NCBI GenBank assembly: GCA_018136815.1
Contig: CM030945.1
Coordinates: 1,589,077-1,619,076 of the forward strand
Length of the DNA stretch: 30,000 nt
Reading direction: 5' to 3'
Origin: Isochrysis galbana
Lineage: Eukaryota > Haptophyta > Isochrysidales > Isochrysidaceae
Below are positions 1 to 8,073 of this stretch, in pieces; within the stretch, counting starts at the first letter, position 1; the number at the start of each line of letters is the position of its first letter. A program made the position numbers and the translations under genes. The notes under the pieces were generated by a model that worked only from the letters and a program-made list of their open reading frames with translations, did no database searches and was not told where the DNA came from.

Positions 1-660
1 TACTACGGCTGCTTGGCGCCCCACAGTCTGGCCACCGCCACCTCCTCCGTCTTCCGCCTGCGGCTTCGCACCTGCGCTCGCATCTCCGCCTCCGCTTCTT
101 CTTCAGCTAAGGCGGCATGGCTCGACTCGTAAGTGACGCGGAGCCGCACCATCTTGAGCGCTCGCATCGCTCGCACCTCCGCGGAATCAGGCGAAGAGGG
201 AGGAAGATGGGGAATCCGAATCTGTGTGTCTTGTGCGTCAGTGGCAACACGGGGAGCTGTTCAATTGTAATTGTGAGCGCGTACCTTACACGAATATTCA
301 TGCCTACAGCTTTCAGATGGGCAGGAATACAACACCCCCCGAAACCGGAAACCGATAACGATAACAAAAAGCAGGAACGAGGGGGGGGGCGAGGAGGGGA
401 GTGAGGAGTGAGGGTGGGGCAATGGGTGATGTGTGATGTCGGTCGGAGACCCCAGGCCCAGGGGAAGGGATAGAGTATAGCGTTTAGCAGGGAGTAGTCA
501 CCTTCAAGAATATTTTTTTTGAGCCATGCCGCCTTGGCTGAAGAGCTGAAGAAGAAGAAGAAGCGCAGGCGGAAATCGAGCGCAGGTGCGCGCGAAGCCG
601 CAGGCGGAGGAGGGAGGAGGTGGCGGTGGGCCAAACTGTGGGGCGCCAAGCAGCTATAGT
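1..660. mobile_element. Foldback (long inverted repeat) non-autonomous element
   Basis: Bases 1-124 and 521-660 are near-complete reverse complements of each other; both contain GCTGCTTGGCGCCCCACAG at the outer end and GGCGGCATGGCTC at the inner end, with small indels between. They flank an interior of about 400 bp, as in foldback elements or large MITEs. The interior holds an inverted copy of repeat R2 (208-350), so elements are nested or share sequence. No transposase is encoded. The left end touches the window edge, so the true terminus and any target duplication cannot be seen. Open frames across the arms are by-products of the inverted repeat. Confidence 0.8.
208..350 (-). repeat. Dispersed repeat R2, copy a
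   Basis: Reverse complement closely matches 24766-24900 and more weakly 7015-7140. Shared landmarks are GTTGTATTC, GGCATGAATATT, CCCCGTGTTGCCACTGACGC and AGATTCGGATTC. It sits inside the foldback element. This copy is cut off after the last landmark, whereas the other two run on for about 100 bp. Confidence 0.8.
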
Positions 661-1826
661 AGCCTATCCCTATTCCTATCCCCTATTATGTTTGGGAGTG
701 GGAGTGGGAGGGAGTGTGAGTGAGTGTGTGTGAGTGCCACTACCACTACCACTATACACTATACCGCCATTACCATTATATGTTCCTTGCCTCTGCTTGC
801 CTTCTAACTTCTAATTTTCGCAATGACAAACACACAACGCTGGCAATGGCAATGACAACGTAGGCTGTTCGTGGTCTCCGGCTGGGGTTTGTGATCTCCG
901 GCCGAGGCTCGTTCATGGTTCTAGGAGGTATCTTTTTATCATCTTGTGATACTGAGCTAGTGATAGCGTAGCACAAGTGCTAGTACTCTATTTATAGGCA
1001 TCAAGAGTTGCTTTGTGTTTTGATATTTTATTTTCTTCCCGTTTCCCGCAACAGTGGGAGAAGGAAAGCCCCAAAATAAAACGGGGGTGGGGGATGGTGA
1101 ACTAGCTAGCACGACGCCGAAACGAATTCACCTCCCCCGTACCCAAATCAACGCCGAACTAAATGCGAATCAAACCCGAGGCAACGTCATGAGTGTGGGT
1201 GAGTGAGTGTGTGTCCTGAAACCCGACAGGCTCAGCATCACGAGAATCGAGATGGTTTGAAGAGAACCTCGTGGTAGACGGAAAGAGTGTCGTGATTGCA
1301 CTCTCGCAGCTGCATTCGCCGACGAAAAAGAAGTGTGGGAAATGGTGTCGCAACAACACGACTCCAAGGCCCAGCTGGCGGTACAGCAGCGAGGACGAAG
1401 GGAACGGAGGCAAGGAGCAACGATGATATAGACATGGAGAAAGCACCATCGCAAAAGAAAGAAGCGTGTGGCAAGGTAGTTGACAGGCCACCCCGCCCAT
1501 CCAGGTGGGTGCCTAGATGGCATGTAAGCGCCCGCGGCTGGTTGTGAACGGCTTCCGCTCTGGAGGACGGCGCATTTGGACGGGCCTGGGCTAGTCCGAG
1601 CGCCGCCAACCCAAGTAAAAGATGGCGCTACGCGCAGCGGGCGCTCTCTCAGTACCGCCCTCTCGCCCCACTTCTAGTGAGGAGTGTGAGCACGACGCCG
1701 GCGTCCACTTGCAGTTTAACTCGCATGGTGGAAGGCGGTCGTGCTCGATGAGAGGAGAGTCTAGAGGCGCGAGGCCGTCGGGGTACCGGTTGGCCGAAAC
1801 CCGCCTGGCATCATTCGATTGAACGC
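661..1826. other. Intergenic, no gene recognised
   Basis: Short simple repeats (GTGGGAGTGGGAG, GTGAGTGAGTGTGTG, CCACTACCACTACCAC) lie at 690-775. Overlapping open frames on the minus strand at 1159-1609 have no recognisable domain and none is clearly preferred. The right end is the 3' flank of the bestrophin-like gene. Nothing else is supportable. Confidence 0.5.
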
Positions 1827-3350
1827 CTAGTTGTCAGTGAGGGCTCGCGCAGCCTCGACCGTTCTCCGCCAGCCGCCCTCACTGAGCTGGGTGGGTGTGA
1901 CGGTACCCACGTAACCGTTTGCGGCAGGCTGAGGCGACGGCATCGCGGGGGGCGCAGGAGAAGGGTACGAAGCGTACTGAGCTGGCATGGCGGCGGGCGC
2001 TGGCATGGCGGCGGGCGCAGGCGCAGACATTTGCTCCGCGAACTCCGGGCCCGGGGGTACCGAGAAAGAAGGGTCGCGCTTTGAGGCAAGGAGCTCGTCA
2101 ATCGTCGCGGCGATGGCGCCATTGCAGAGCGCCTCAAGTGGCAGGATGGAGAAGGGCTCCTCGATCTGGATGCCGATTTCCTCAATGCCGAGGAGGAAGA
2201 AAGCGATGACATCAGTGGCTGGAACGGTGGCCCAGTGGTTCCACGAGTCACCCATCACCGGCCAGATGCCAAAGGGCAAGAAAATGAGGAAGGTGGCGAG
2301 GAAGCGCGACGTGTGACGAGTGTACACGAGCGGGACCGGCGACTTGAAGACGCGTTCACATGCTCCGGTCAAGTCGACGAGGGTCGAGATGGAGGAGTCG
2401 ATCCGCGAGCGGTCGATGGGGTCGACGTTGGCCTTGCGAAGCGCATCGGACATGGCGTTAAGCATGAACATGGGGCGGTTCTTGGCCGCCATGCAGGCGT
2501 CGACCTGCTCGACACTCATGTGACCCATTGACACGAGCTCCATGAGCTCGCTGCGGAAAATGCCGTCGTCCGTCGGGCCGCGGAGAAAGTTGCGGAGCGC
2601 CTTGGCGAAGGCAGCCGTGTTGGCAGCAAGGCAGTCCTTGAGCGTCTCGTCCTGGGGAGTGTTAGGGAAGAAGACGTTGGCCTGGCGTACGACATTGCGG
2701 CAGTTATTGACGACGCCGCCCCACAAAGTGCGCGCCTCGTTCCAGCGGGAGTAGGCCGTGTTGGTGCGGAACACAAGCAGCAGCGAGAGCGCCGGCATGC
2801 CGATGCTGAATGCAAAGTTAGGCAGTGCCACCGACTTGATGGTGTGCAGAATAGGCATGGTGTGCAGCATCGACTCATGGAAGACGCCGTCAAAGTCTTG
2901 ATAGCCCACGAGGGCCATGTTGATGAGGACGCAGAACACGGCAGTGGCGGTGATGAAACCCAGCTCCATGCCGAGCGCCTTGCCAACACCACTGTCGCCA
3001 ATCGAGCGCAAGTTCCTGATGAAACGCTCGGACGAGCGGTGCTTGACCCACTCGTCGTGCATGTAGACAGTGCGCCGGTACTTGCGTGATTCCTCGGAGT
3101 ACTGGGATCCGGTGAGCTTATACCAGCTGCCGAACTCGCTCACCGGTTCCTTGTACTCGAGCTCCTCCTCCTCAGGCTCATCGCAGAGCTCGTCGACGCA
3201 AGGCGAATGGATAATATTGTCACGCGAGTCGATCTCGGCCATACGGAGGGGGCTGAGGCCGAGGCGAGAGGCACGGGAGAGAAGACCGTGCGGAGCCGGC
3301 ACGTGCGGCCCGAGAAGTGCCAACGGTACGAGGGGCGTCACGAGCAGCAT
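1827..3350 (-). CDS. Bestrophin-like (UPF0187 / bestrophin family) anion channel
   Basis: Single-exon gene of 507 aa from the ATG at 3350. Family hallmarks are a hydrophobic first segment (ITATAVFCVLINMALVGYQ), LLVFRTNTAYSRWNEARTLW followed by VNNCRNVVRQ, a second hydrophobic segment (FLATFLIFLPFGIWPVMG), and the signature EEIGIQIEEPF followed by LPLEALCNG. Family members form pentameric chloride or bicarbonate channels; algal and plant ones sit in thylakoid or chloroplast membranes. The N-terminus (LLVTPLVPLALLG, then an Arg/Ser-rich stretch before a second Met at residue 37) would suit a signal plus plastid-transit peptide, which is inference. The frame stays open upstream to 3917, but that part is low-complexity Gly/Pro/Arg from G/C tracts, so the Met at 3350 is preferred. 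The tail after the channel core is a Pro/Ala-rich linker with PAAMPAPAAMPA. Confidence 0.9.
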   Translation of the reverse strand: MLLVTPLVPLALLGPHVPAPHGLLSRASRLGLSPLRMAEIDSRDNIIHSPCVDELCDEPEEEELEYKEPVSEFGSWYKLTGSQYSEESRKYRRTVYMHDEWVKHRSSERFIRNLRSIGDSGVGKALGMELGFITATAVFCVLINMALVGYQDFDGVFHESMLHTMPILHTIKSVALPNFAFSIGMPALSLLLVFRTNTAYSRWNEARTLWGGVVNNCRNVVRQANVFFPNTPQDETLKDCLAANTAAFAKALRNFLRGPTDDGIFRSELMELVSMGHMSVEQVDACMAAKNRPMFMLNAMSDALRKANVDPIDRSRIDSSISTLVDLTGACERVFKSPVPLVYTRHTSRFLATFLIFLPFGIWPVMGDSWNHWATVPATDVIAFFLLGIEEIGIQIEEPFSILPLEALCNGAIAATIDELLASKRDPSFSVPPGPEFAEQMSAPAPAAMPAPAAMPAQYASYPSPAPPAMPSPQPAANGYVGTVTPTQLSEGGWRRTVEAARALTDN

Positions 3351-3450
3351 GGGGGCGGAAGGGGGAGCCGGCCTCTCGTCTCCCTTTCTCTCTCCTCCTC
3401 GGCAGCAGGCGCTTGTGCGGAGCGGTGCGCCGGAGGATGGGGTGGAGGGG

Positions 3451-4080
3451 TGAGAAACGAGGCGAGGAGACAGAAAAAAAGTCGGCTGGTGCTGAGGACT
3501 GGTGGGGGGGAGGGCGGACGCGGTGGAGCCTGGGCGAGGGAGGGAGAAGGGGAGGGAAGGGGAAGGGGCGGGGCGGGGCGATCTCGAGGCGTTCTGCGGC
3601 GGGGGGGCGGCGGCGGGGGGGGGGGGGCGGCGGGGGGGGGGGTGGCGCGGGGGGAGGGGGCGCGAGGGCGGCGGCGGCGGGGCGGGAGCCGCGCGGGGGG
3701 AGATGGATGCCGAGGGCAAGAGCGGCTTCGAGCGTCTGGTCGAAGAAAGAGCCGCCCGCCCCCCCCCCCTCCCGCCCCCCCCCCCGCGCCCGCCGCCGCC
3801 CCCCCCTCCCCCCCCCCCCCCCCGCGGCGCGCGCCACCGTTCGCGCGCCGGGGGGCGGGGGGGTGGGAGAAGCGAAGGCTGCGAAAAAAAAAGGGGGGGG
3901 GAGGGCGGGGGTTGCACCTTTCCGAGGTCTCTGATCCCCTTCCCCCCCCCCCCCCCCCCCCCCCCCCCCGCCTCCCCCTCGGCCTCTTCCCCCCCCCCCC
4001 CCCCCGCCTCCCCCTCGCCCCCCCCCCCCCCCCGCGCGCCCCCCTGCGCCGCGAGCGCCCGCCCCCCGCGTCCCCTTCCG
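3451..4080. repeat. Extreme purine then pyrimidine homopolymer tract upstream of the bestrophin-like gene
   Basis: Purine-rich DNA with G runs of 8-10 (about 3450-3720) is followed by C-rich DNA with C runs of up to about 29 (about 3750-4060), interrupted by a further G-rich patch at 3850-3915. In the minus orientation this is the promoter/5'-leader side of the channel gene. Such sequence can form G-quadruplexes or triplexes and is hard to sequence, so run lengths may be unreliable. Long open frames on both strands here are low-complexity artefacts. Confidence 0.85.
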
Positions 4081-4205
4081 CGTGCTCTCCCGCGCGCGCG
4101 GCGGCTCCAGAGCCCCCGAGCCCGGGCGCTTCGAAGTCGACTTCTTTACCGTCAGAGTTTTCTTGTTGTGTGGGCTCAGCGACTCGACGGCCGCGGAGCA
4201 CGGCT

Positions 4206-4247
4206 GACTATGAGCCTGGAGTTTTGTAGTAGAAGGGACTCATAGTC
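4206..4247. repeat. Short inverted repeat (9-bp arms)
   Basis: GACTATGAG at 4206-4214 pairs perfectly with CTCATAGTC at 4239-4247 across a 24-nt loop. It lies upstream of the homopolymer tract, about 850 bp from the bestrophin-like start. No terminator or RNA function can be assigned. Confidence 0.5.
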
Positions 4248-4342
4248 CCCATGTGCCTTGGTGTCCTCCGATCTCGTCCCCTCGTTGCATCGCTAAGACC
4301 ATGCTACACCTAGCCCTAATCTCGCTACTCGGTATGCGGTTG

Positions 4343-4484
4343 GAAAAAAAATCTTCTTAAAAATCTCCGCTACTCGTGCGGCGTGAGGCAATGTGCTTGT
4401 GGTCCCCTCCCTTCTACCCAACCTTAACCCCTAACAACCCCCTCCCCCTTTCCCAGTTCCCTCTTTAGCGGAGAAGCTGGTTCT
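4343..4484 (+). repeat. Dispersed repeat R1, copy A
   Basis: Begins with an A-run then TCTTCTTAAAAATCTCCGC and ends near TTTAGCGGAGAAGCTGGTTC. It closely resembles 5006-5150 in direct orientation and more distantly 24167-24290. The right half overlaps the 3' part of the broken gene at 4540-4902 as read on the minus strand. Confidence 0.85.
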
Positions 4485-4539
4485 GGCCACATGGAGCATG
4501 GAGGTGCTGTTGGCGTTGCCCTCGTCGGATGATGCCCTT

Positions 4540-4902
4540 CGCGGTGCAGGAGCATGTGGTGGTGCTCGACGACGAAGGAGACTCGCATTGACTTTGATGT
4601 ACTTGTGCACCTTATACACCGAGGAGTAGTACTTGATGCGCACCTTCTGCTCGCCCGGCAGCACGCCGATCATTGAGTCCACATCCAAATCCACATCGAC
4701 GACCTCGGCCAGGCCCAAGTGCTCGTGCTCAACAGTGTCGCCCACACGAAACGCCGTCTCCGTCTCGTCGTGCTCGTTCGCTACGCGCTACGCGCCGCGG
4801 CTCTTGCCTGCCGCCATCAGTGGCGGAGCGCACAATGGACGCGAGCAACTCGTCCACGTCGCTGCTGCTCTCACTGTCGTCGTAGTCAACGATGCGCCGC
4901 AT
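4540..4902 (-). pseudogene. Broken acidic-domain protein gene, frameshifted by a 7-bp tandem duplication
   Basis: From the ATG at 4902 the minus strand reads a plausible protein start (MRRIVDYDDSESSSDVDELL, then ASIVRSATDGG). This frame soon becomes Arg-rich and stops near 4740. A second frame picks up at about 4785 with VANEHDETETAFRVGDTVE, then GEQKVRIKYYSSVYKVHKYI. At the switch the plus strand has the tandem 7-mer CGCTACG CGCTACG (about 4780-4794); counting it once puts the two parts in one frame. The second part (VGDTVE, then KVRIKYYSSVYK) has the feel of a small beta-barrel such as SH3/Tudor, but no family is recognised. It lies between two direct R1 copies. A sequencing error is an alternative to a real pseudogene. 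Confidence 0.5.
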
Positions 4903-5005
4903 GTCGGCGGCGCGTCGGCGCGGCAGGAGAGGAGGGGTGGGGGTGCTGAGCGAATCGACCTGGCCCTCTGTCTTTCTTTAGCTCTTTGGCGTCGTTCTTT
5001 ATTTA

Positions 5006-5212
5006 ACATAAAAAAAACTTCTTAAAAATCTCCGCTACGTGTGCGACATGAGGCAGTGTGCTTGTGGACCTCCCTACCGCCCACCCTTAACCCCTAACAA
5101 CCCCCTTCCCCTTCCCCAGTTCCCTCTTTAGCGGAGAAGCTGGTTCCGGGGAGACCGCGCGCGCTGCTTCGGCCAGGGGTTGGAGAGAAGGGGGCGGGAG
5201 ACTATGGCTTCT
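5006..5212 (+). repeat. Dispersed repeat R1, copy B
   Basis: Same order of landmarks as copy A: A-run, CTTCTTAAAAATCTCCGC, GTGCTTGTGG, CTTAACCCCTAACAACCCC, TTTAGCGGAGAAGCTGGTTC. It continues through CCGCGCGCGCTGCTTCGG and CCAGGGG, which are also found in copy C at 24305-24350. Confidence 0.85.
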
Positions 5213-5308
5213 CCTTTGCTCCGGCTCGGCTTGAATTTCCTTCTCTTATATCTCCTAGCGTCCCTCTTGCTTTCCGTTGGGGTCTCTATTAAGAGAGGTT
5301 AAACTACT

Positions 5309-6479
5309 CTAGGCGATGTTGCGCATATCCAGACCTCCCGCCGCCTGCCGGAGGTCTTCCGATATTTCTAGGTTGAAGTCTTTATCCACCGCGTAGAGAG
5401 GGCTTATCATTTTCTTAATATGTTTGTTGCTCGGGGCGTGTAGCCCCATATTTTCTCGTTGTTTCTTTCTTTAGTCGCTGAAAGAATCCGACTTTCGCCG
5501 TTACTAGTAAGTGGTATCTCGCAAGGATCGCTCTTAAGATCGACTTAGCGGACCTCCCGTCCGCGTTGATTGCCGCCATCTGGGCTTTCCTAGCATCTGC
5601 TACCGCGTCAACTTCCCTTTGGGCGTACGTTCGTCGTCTGCGAAGCTCCACCGCTTTCGCGAGGAGGATCGAGGATACTTTCCTTTTAGATTCCGTCCAC
5701 ATCAAGAGTTTGCCCCTAGCGTCTTCTCCCGGGGGGGCCGTATATAGTCGTCTCCAGAGGAGGTTAATCATCTCTCGCGTATCCGGGTCTTCCAACACCT
5801 CCAGCGGTATCTTGGCTTCTATCTCCGTCGTCCGTCTAGGCGGGGCTATTGCGAACGTCGCAACCACCGGGTGGTGATCCGATGCCGCCATGCCCGTGAA
5901 TAGTTTGAGGTCTATGTATGCTTTATACCATCTCCACGTGGAGAAGTATTCCGCCGCGTATACGCGGTCTATCCTAGTGTAGGTCTGGTGCCCGCATCTC
6001 GTGTATTGGTCTTTAAGGCTCGGATTGACTAACAATTGAATGTCCGTGAGGCCGTGCGTGGCGAGCGCCCTCACAAGGGCTCTGCCTCCCGAATTCGCGT
6101 AAGGGGCCGCCCCCGCGCTAGACCTGGTATCTCTATTAACGTTCTCTACGCAATTAAAGTCGCCCGCTAAGATAGTGTGGGGAGGTATTTCTGACGTCGC
6201 GTGCAGTAGTTTAATTTCGTCTTTTCGTTTATTTGGTTGTGCGTTAAGATATATGGATGAGAAAGCTACCGTTTCATGTCCGATTCTAGCTTTAACTACT
6301 ATCAGCCTCCCCGGGATTACTGTCGACCAAGATTCTACTACCACATCGCTCCTGTCCTTTCTTATAGCTACCGCCACTCCGCAACCGGGGTCGCCCCTAG
6401 ACGCGGGAGATTGAAACCAGTCCCAACCCAGGGACCGGGCCAAATTGCGCACCCTTAGGTAACACAAAATACACCCCAC
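5309..6479 (-). mobile_element. Internal fragment of a non-LTR (LINE) retrotransposon: AP-endonuclease domain
   Basis: The minus strand encodes an endonuclease/exonuclease/phosphatase-fold domain of the LINE type: LAGDFNCVEN (catalytic Asp-Asn loop), YTRIDRVYA and ASDHHPVVATF (terminal His motif), followed by a basic helical linker typical of the stretch before reverse transcriptase. The N-terminal endonuclease strands are missing; the first ten or so residues are junction sequence. The frame stops at about 5415 but continues one frame over (ISPLYAVDKDFNLEISEDL) to a stop at 5309, so there is a frameshift. No reverse transcriptase follows. This is a dead, doubly truncated copy. Confidence 0.88.
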
Positions 6480-6488
6480 TCAAAATCC

Positions 6489-6830
6489 TTGAGAGGAAGC
6501 GGTAGCGCTGAAGGCACACTGAGCCCATTGGGCCCTAGAGAAACACGACCAAACAAAAGACTAACCTCGTCTCCCTCCACGGCCACACAGGTGGCCCTAC
6601 TCGACGAAGACCTCGAGCCCGAGCCCGAGGAAGAGGCCGAGTTCCCAGACTCTCACAAAATCATCATCACCTTCACGGCGTACGAGAAGGGCCACAAGGC
6701 TAAAGACGAAGAGACCTTGAGCGCCATTGTTGCGCATCTCAACAAACTCGAAGGCGTCGACCTGGACCTGGAACCTGACTTTTTGTCTAAGAGCGCCTCC
6801 AGCGCAACTGTCCGAGCAGAACTCCTGTAA
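6489..6830 (+). pseudogene. Repeated ORF relic (copy 1), function unknown
   Basis: Encodes an acidic stretch (DEDLEPEPEEEAEFPD) followed by IIITF, KDEETLSAIVAHLNKLEGVD and EPDFLSKSAS. The block 6660-6800 is paralogous to minus-strand 12557-12691 (ITITF, KDEAALSAIVAHLNRLEGVD, EPDFISKSAS). The flanks do not match. A splice-acceptor-like CCACACAG at about 6583-6590 precedes the acidic part, so the true exon may begin there. Conservation at protein level with divergent flanks suggests two copies of an element- or family-encoded protein. No domain is recognised. Confidence 0.45.
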
Positions 6831-6857
6831 AAGGGAGAAAGTGGCAGGATGTGACGT

Positions 6858-6896
6858 ACAAAATCGGAAGCCGCCGCGCTAAGCTGCCGATTTTGT
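6858..6896. repeat. Perfect hairpin, 10-bp arms
   Basis: ACAAAATCGG (6858-6867) pairs with CCGATTTTGT (6887-6896) across a 19-nt GC-rich loop. It lies just downstream of the ORF relic at 6489-6830, so a transcript-end structure is possible but unproven. Confidence 0.6.
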
Positions 6897-7014
6897 GCTC
6901 AACAAATGGATCCTTGGGTTACGTTCTTCTCCAGTTTCTTCATTCTCCGCATACGTCTTGACGTAGTCTTCTGTCTCAGGCTCGACATCGGGAGACGTCT
7001 CGATTTGAGTCGGG

Positions 7015-7240
7015 GGGTGTTGTATTCAGGCCTTTTGGCATGAATATTTCGGCACGAGTACGAGCCTTCCTCGCGATATACCGCCTTCTATGTTCGCCGT
7101 GGTCGCGCAAGGCGTGCAGATTCGGATTCTCCCTGGGCTCAAGTCCTGGTTCGCCGATTTTCGTCTCGAAATTCGAGGATTTGAGTTTTATTTTTACCGT
7201 TACGGTAATTGTCCACGCGTTTAAGGTAAGAAATGCAGGT
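7015..7240 (+). repeat. Dispersed repeat R2, copy b
   Basis: Shares with copy c (24766-25000) GTTGTATTC, GGCATGAATATT, CAGATTCGGATTC, a GTCTCGAAATT segment and GTTTAAGGTAA near the end. It is more diverged than copies a and c. Copies a and b also share TCGGGG and a G-run directly before GTTGTATTC. Confidence 0.75.
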
Positions 7241-7253
7241 AACAGAACTGGGC

Positions 7254-7378
7254 CCCTCTGCATTCCCTTCCCCCCCCCTCTGCATTCCCTTCCCCCCCCT
7301 CTGCATTCCCTTCCCCCCCCCTCCGTCGTTCCCCCCCTTCCGCCGTCCCCCCCCCCCTCCGTCGTTCCCCCTCCCCCT
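7254..7378 (+). repeat. C-rich minisatellite
   Basis: Three tandem copies of a 20-22-bp unit (CCTCTGCATTCCCTTCCCCC) are followed by variant units containing CCTCCGTCGTTCCCCC. Open frames across it on either strand are repeats of the same few residues and are not genes. Confidence 0.85.
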
Positions 7379-8073
7379 CTCCGCGCCCGGACCCCACGCT
7401 CTGAACCAGGCCACAGGTAGCGCACCGTGGCCGGACCCCGGAAACCGAAGAAAAAGGAAAGAAGGGGGGCAGGGGAAGAGGTGGAGGGAGGGAAATTAAG
7501 GGCGGTGTGGATAGCGAAGGGGAGTCCCTTAACTAGTAGGTGTGTAGCCCTGAATCTTCAGAAGTGTGTGTGTGTGTGTTTTTCCAGAGCTCGGGCAGGT
7601 TTAGTCATGGTCACGAGTCCTGTATGCTTGGCGACCAAGGGAAAGGGAAAGGGAGGGTCAGAGCGATGGGGATGGGGCCTAGCCACGACAGGCCGGGGCG
7701 TGCGTTCCTGACCCAACCCTTAGGACTTAGGAAGGGTCTAGGCAGGTATGGCGAGGCCCCCCTCCTTGCCAACCAAGTGGCATAGCAGGGGGGTGGGAGG
7801 TTCCGCCCCTCCCATCAGGGGGGGCGGGAGAGGGGAGAGGGGGGAGGGAGCGTGCCCTCCCCCATGCCAACCAAGTATAAACTTAGTTGAACTCGGAATC
7901 TTCACATTACACCTATGCAGAATTGGGGATTTTCATGCACGTATACAACAACCTCACAACATAAAGGTGCACATGGCAAGCTAAAGGTTGGGACAAGTTC
8001 AAGTTGGCAGCAGGCAAGCCCCATCGCAGATGTGCACGCGTACGATGATACCCGCTGAAAGTGCGCTTTGATA
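7379..8073. other. Intergenic with purine-rich tracts and a shared 18-bp motif
   Basis: No gene is recognised. It contains a short GT run (7566-7579), purine-rich DNA, and AAGTATAAACTTAGTTGA at 7873-7890. Close versions of that motif occur at 12046-12063 and, inverted, at 16738-16755. The right end is the 3' flank of the glycosyltransferase gene. Confidence 0.4.

Noticed and set aside
3207-4245. Long open frames on both strands over the G/C tracts
   Set aside because: Low-complexity Gly/Arg/Pro from homopolymer DNA; the minus-strand frame is only an upstream extension of the bestrophin-like gene.
4422-4440. CCTTAACCCCTAACAACCCC as an internal telomere tract
   Set aside because: It is not a tandem array, and the same words recur in R1 copy B as part of the dispersed repeat.
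5309-6479. Endonuclease frame as a cellular AP endonuclease/phosphatase gene
   Set aside because: The N-terminal fold is missing, a frameshift lies before 5415, and the DFN/RID/SDH motifs with basic linker match LINE retrotransposons.
7233-7499. Open frames over the CTGCATTCCCTTCC repeats
   Set aside because: They only translate the minisatellite.
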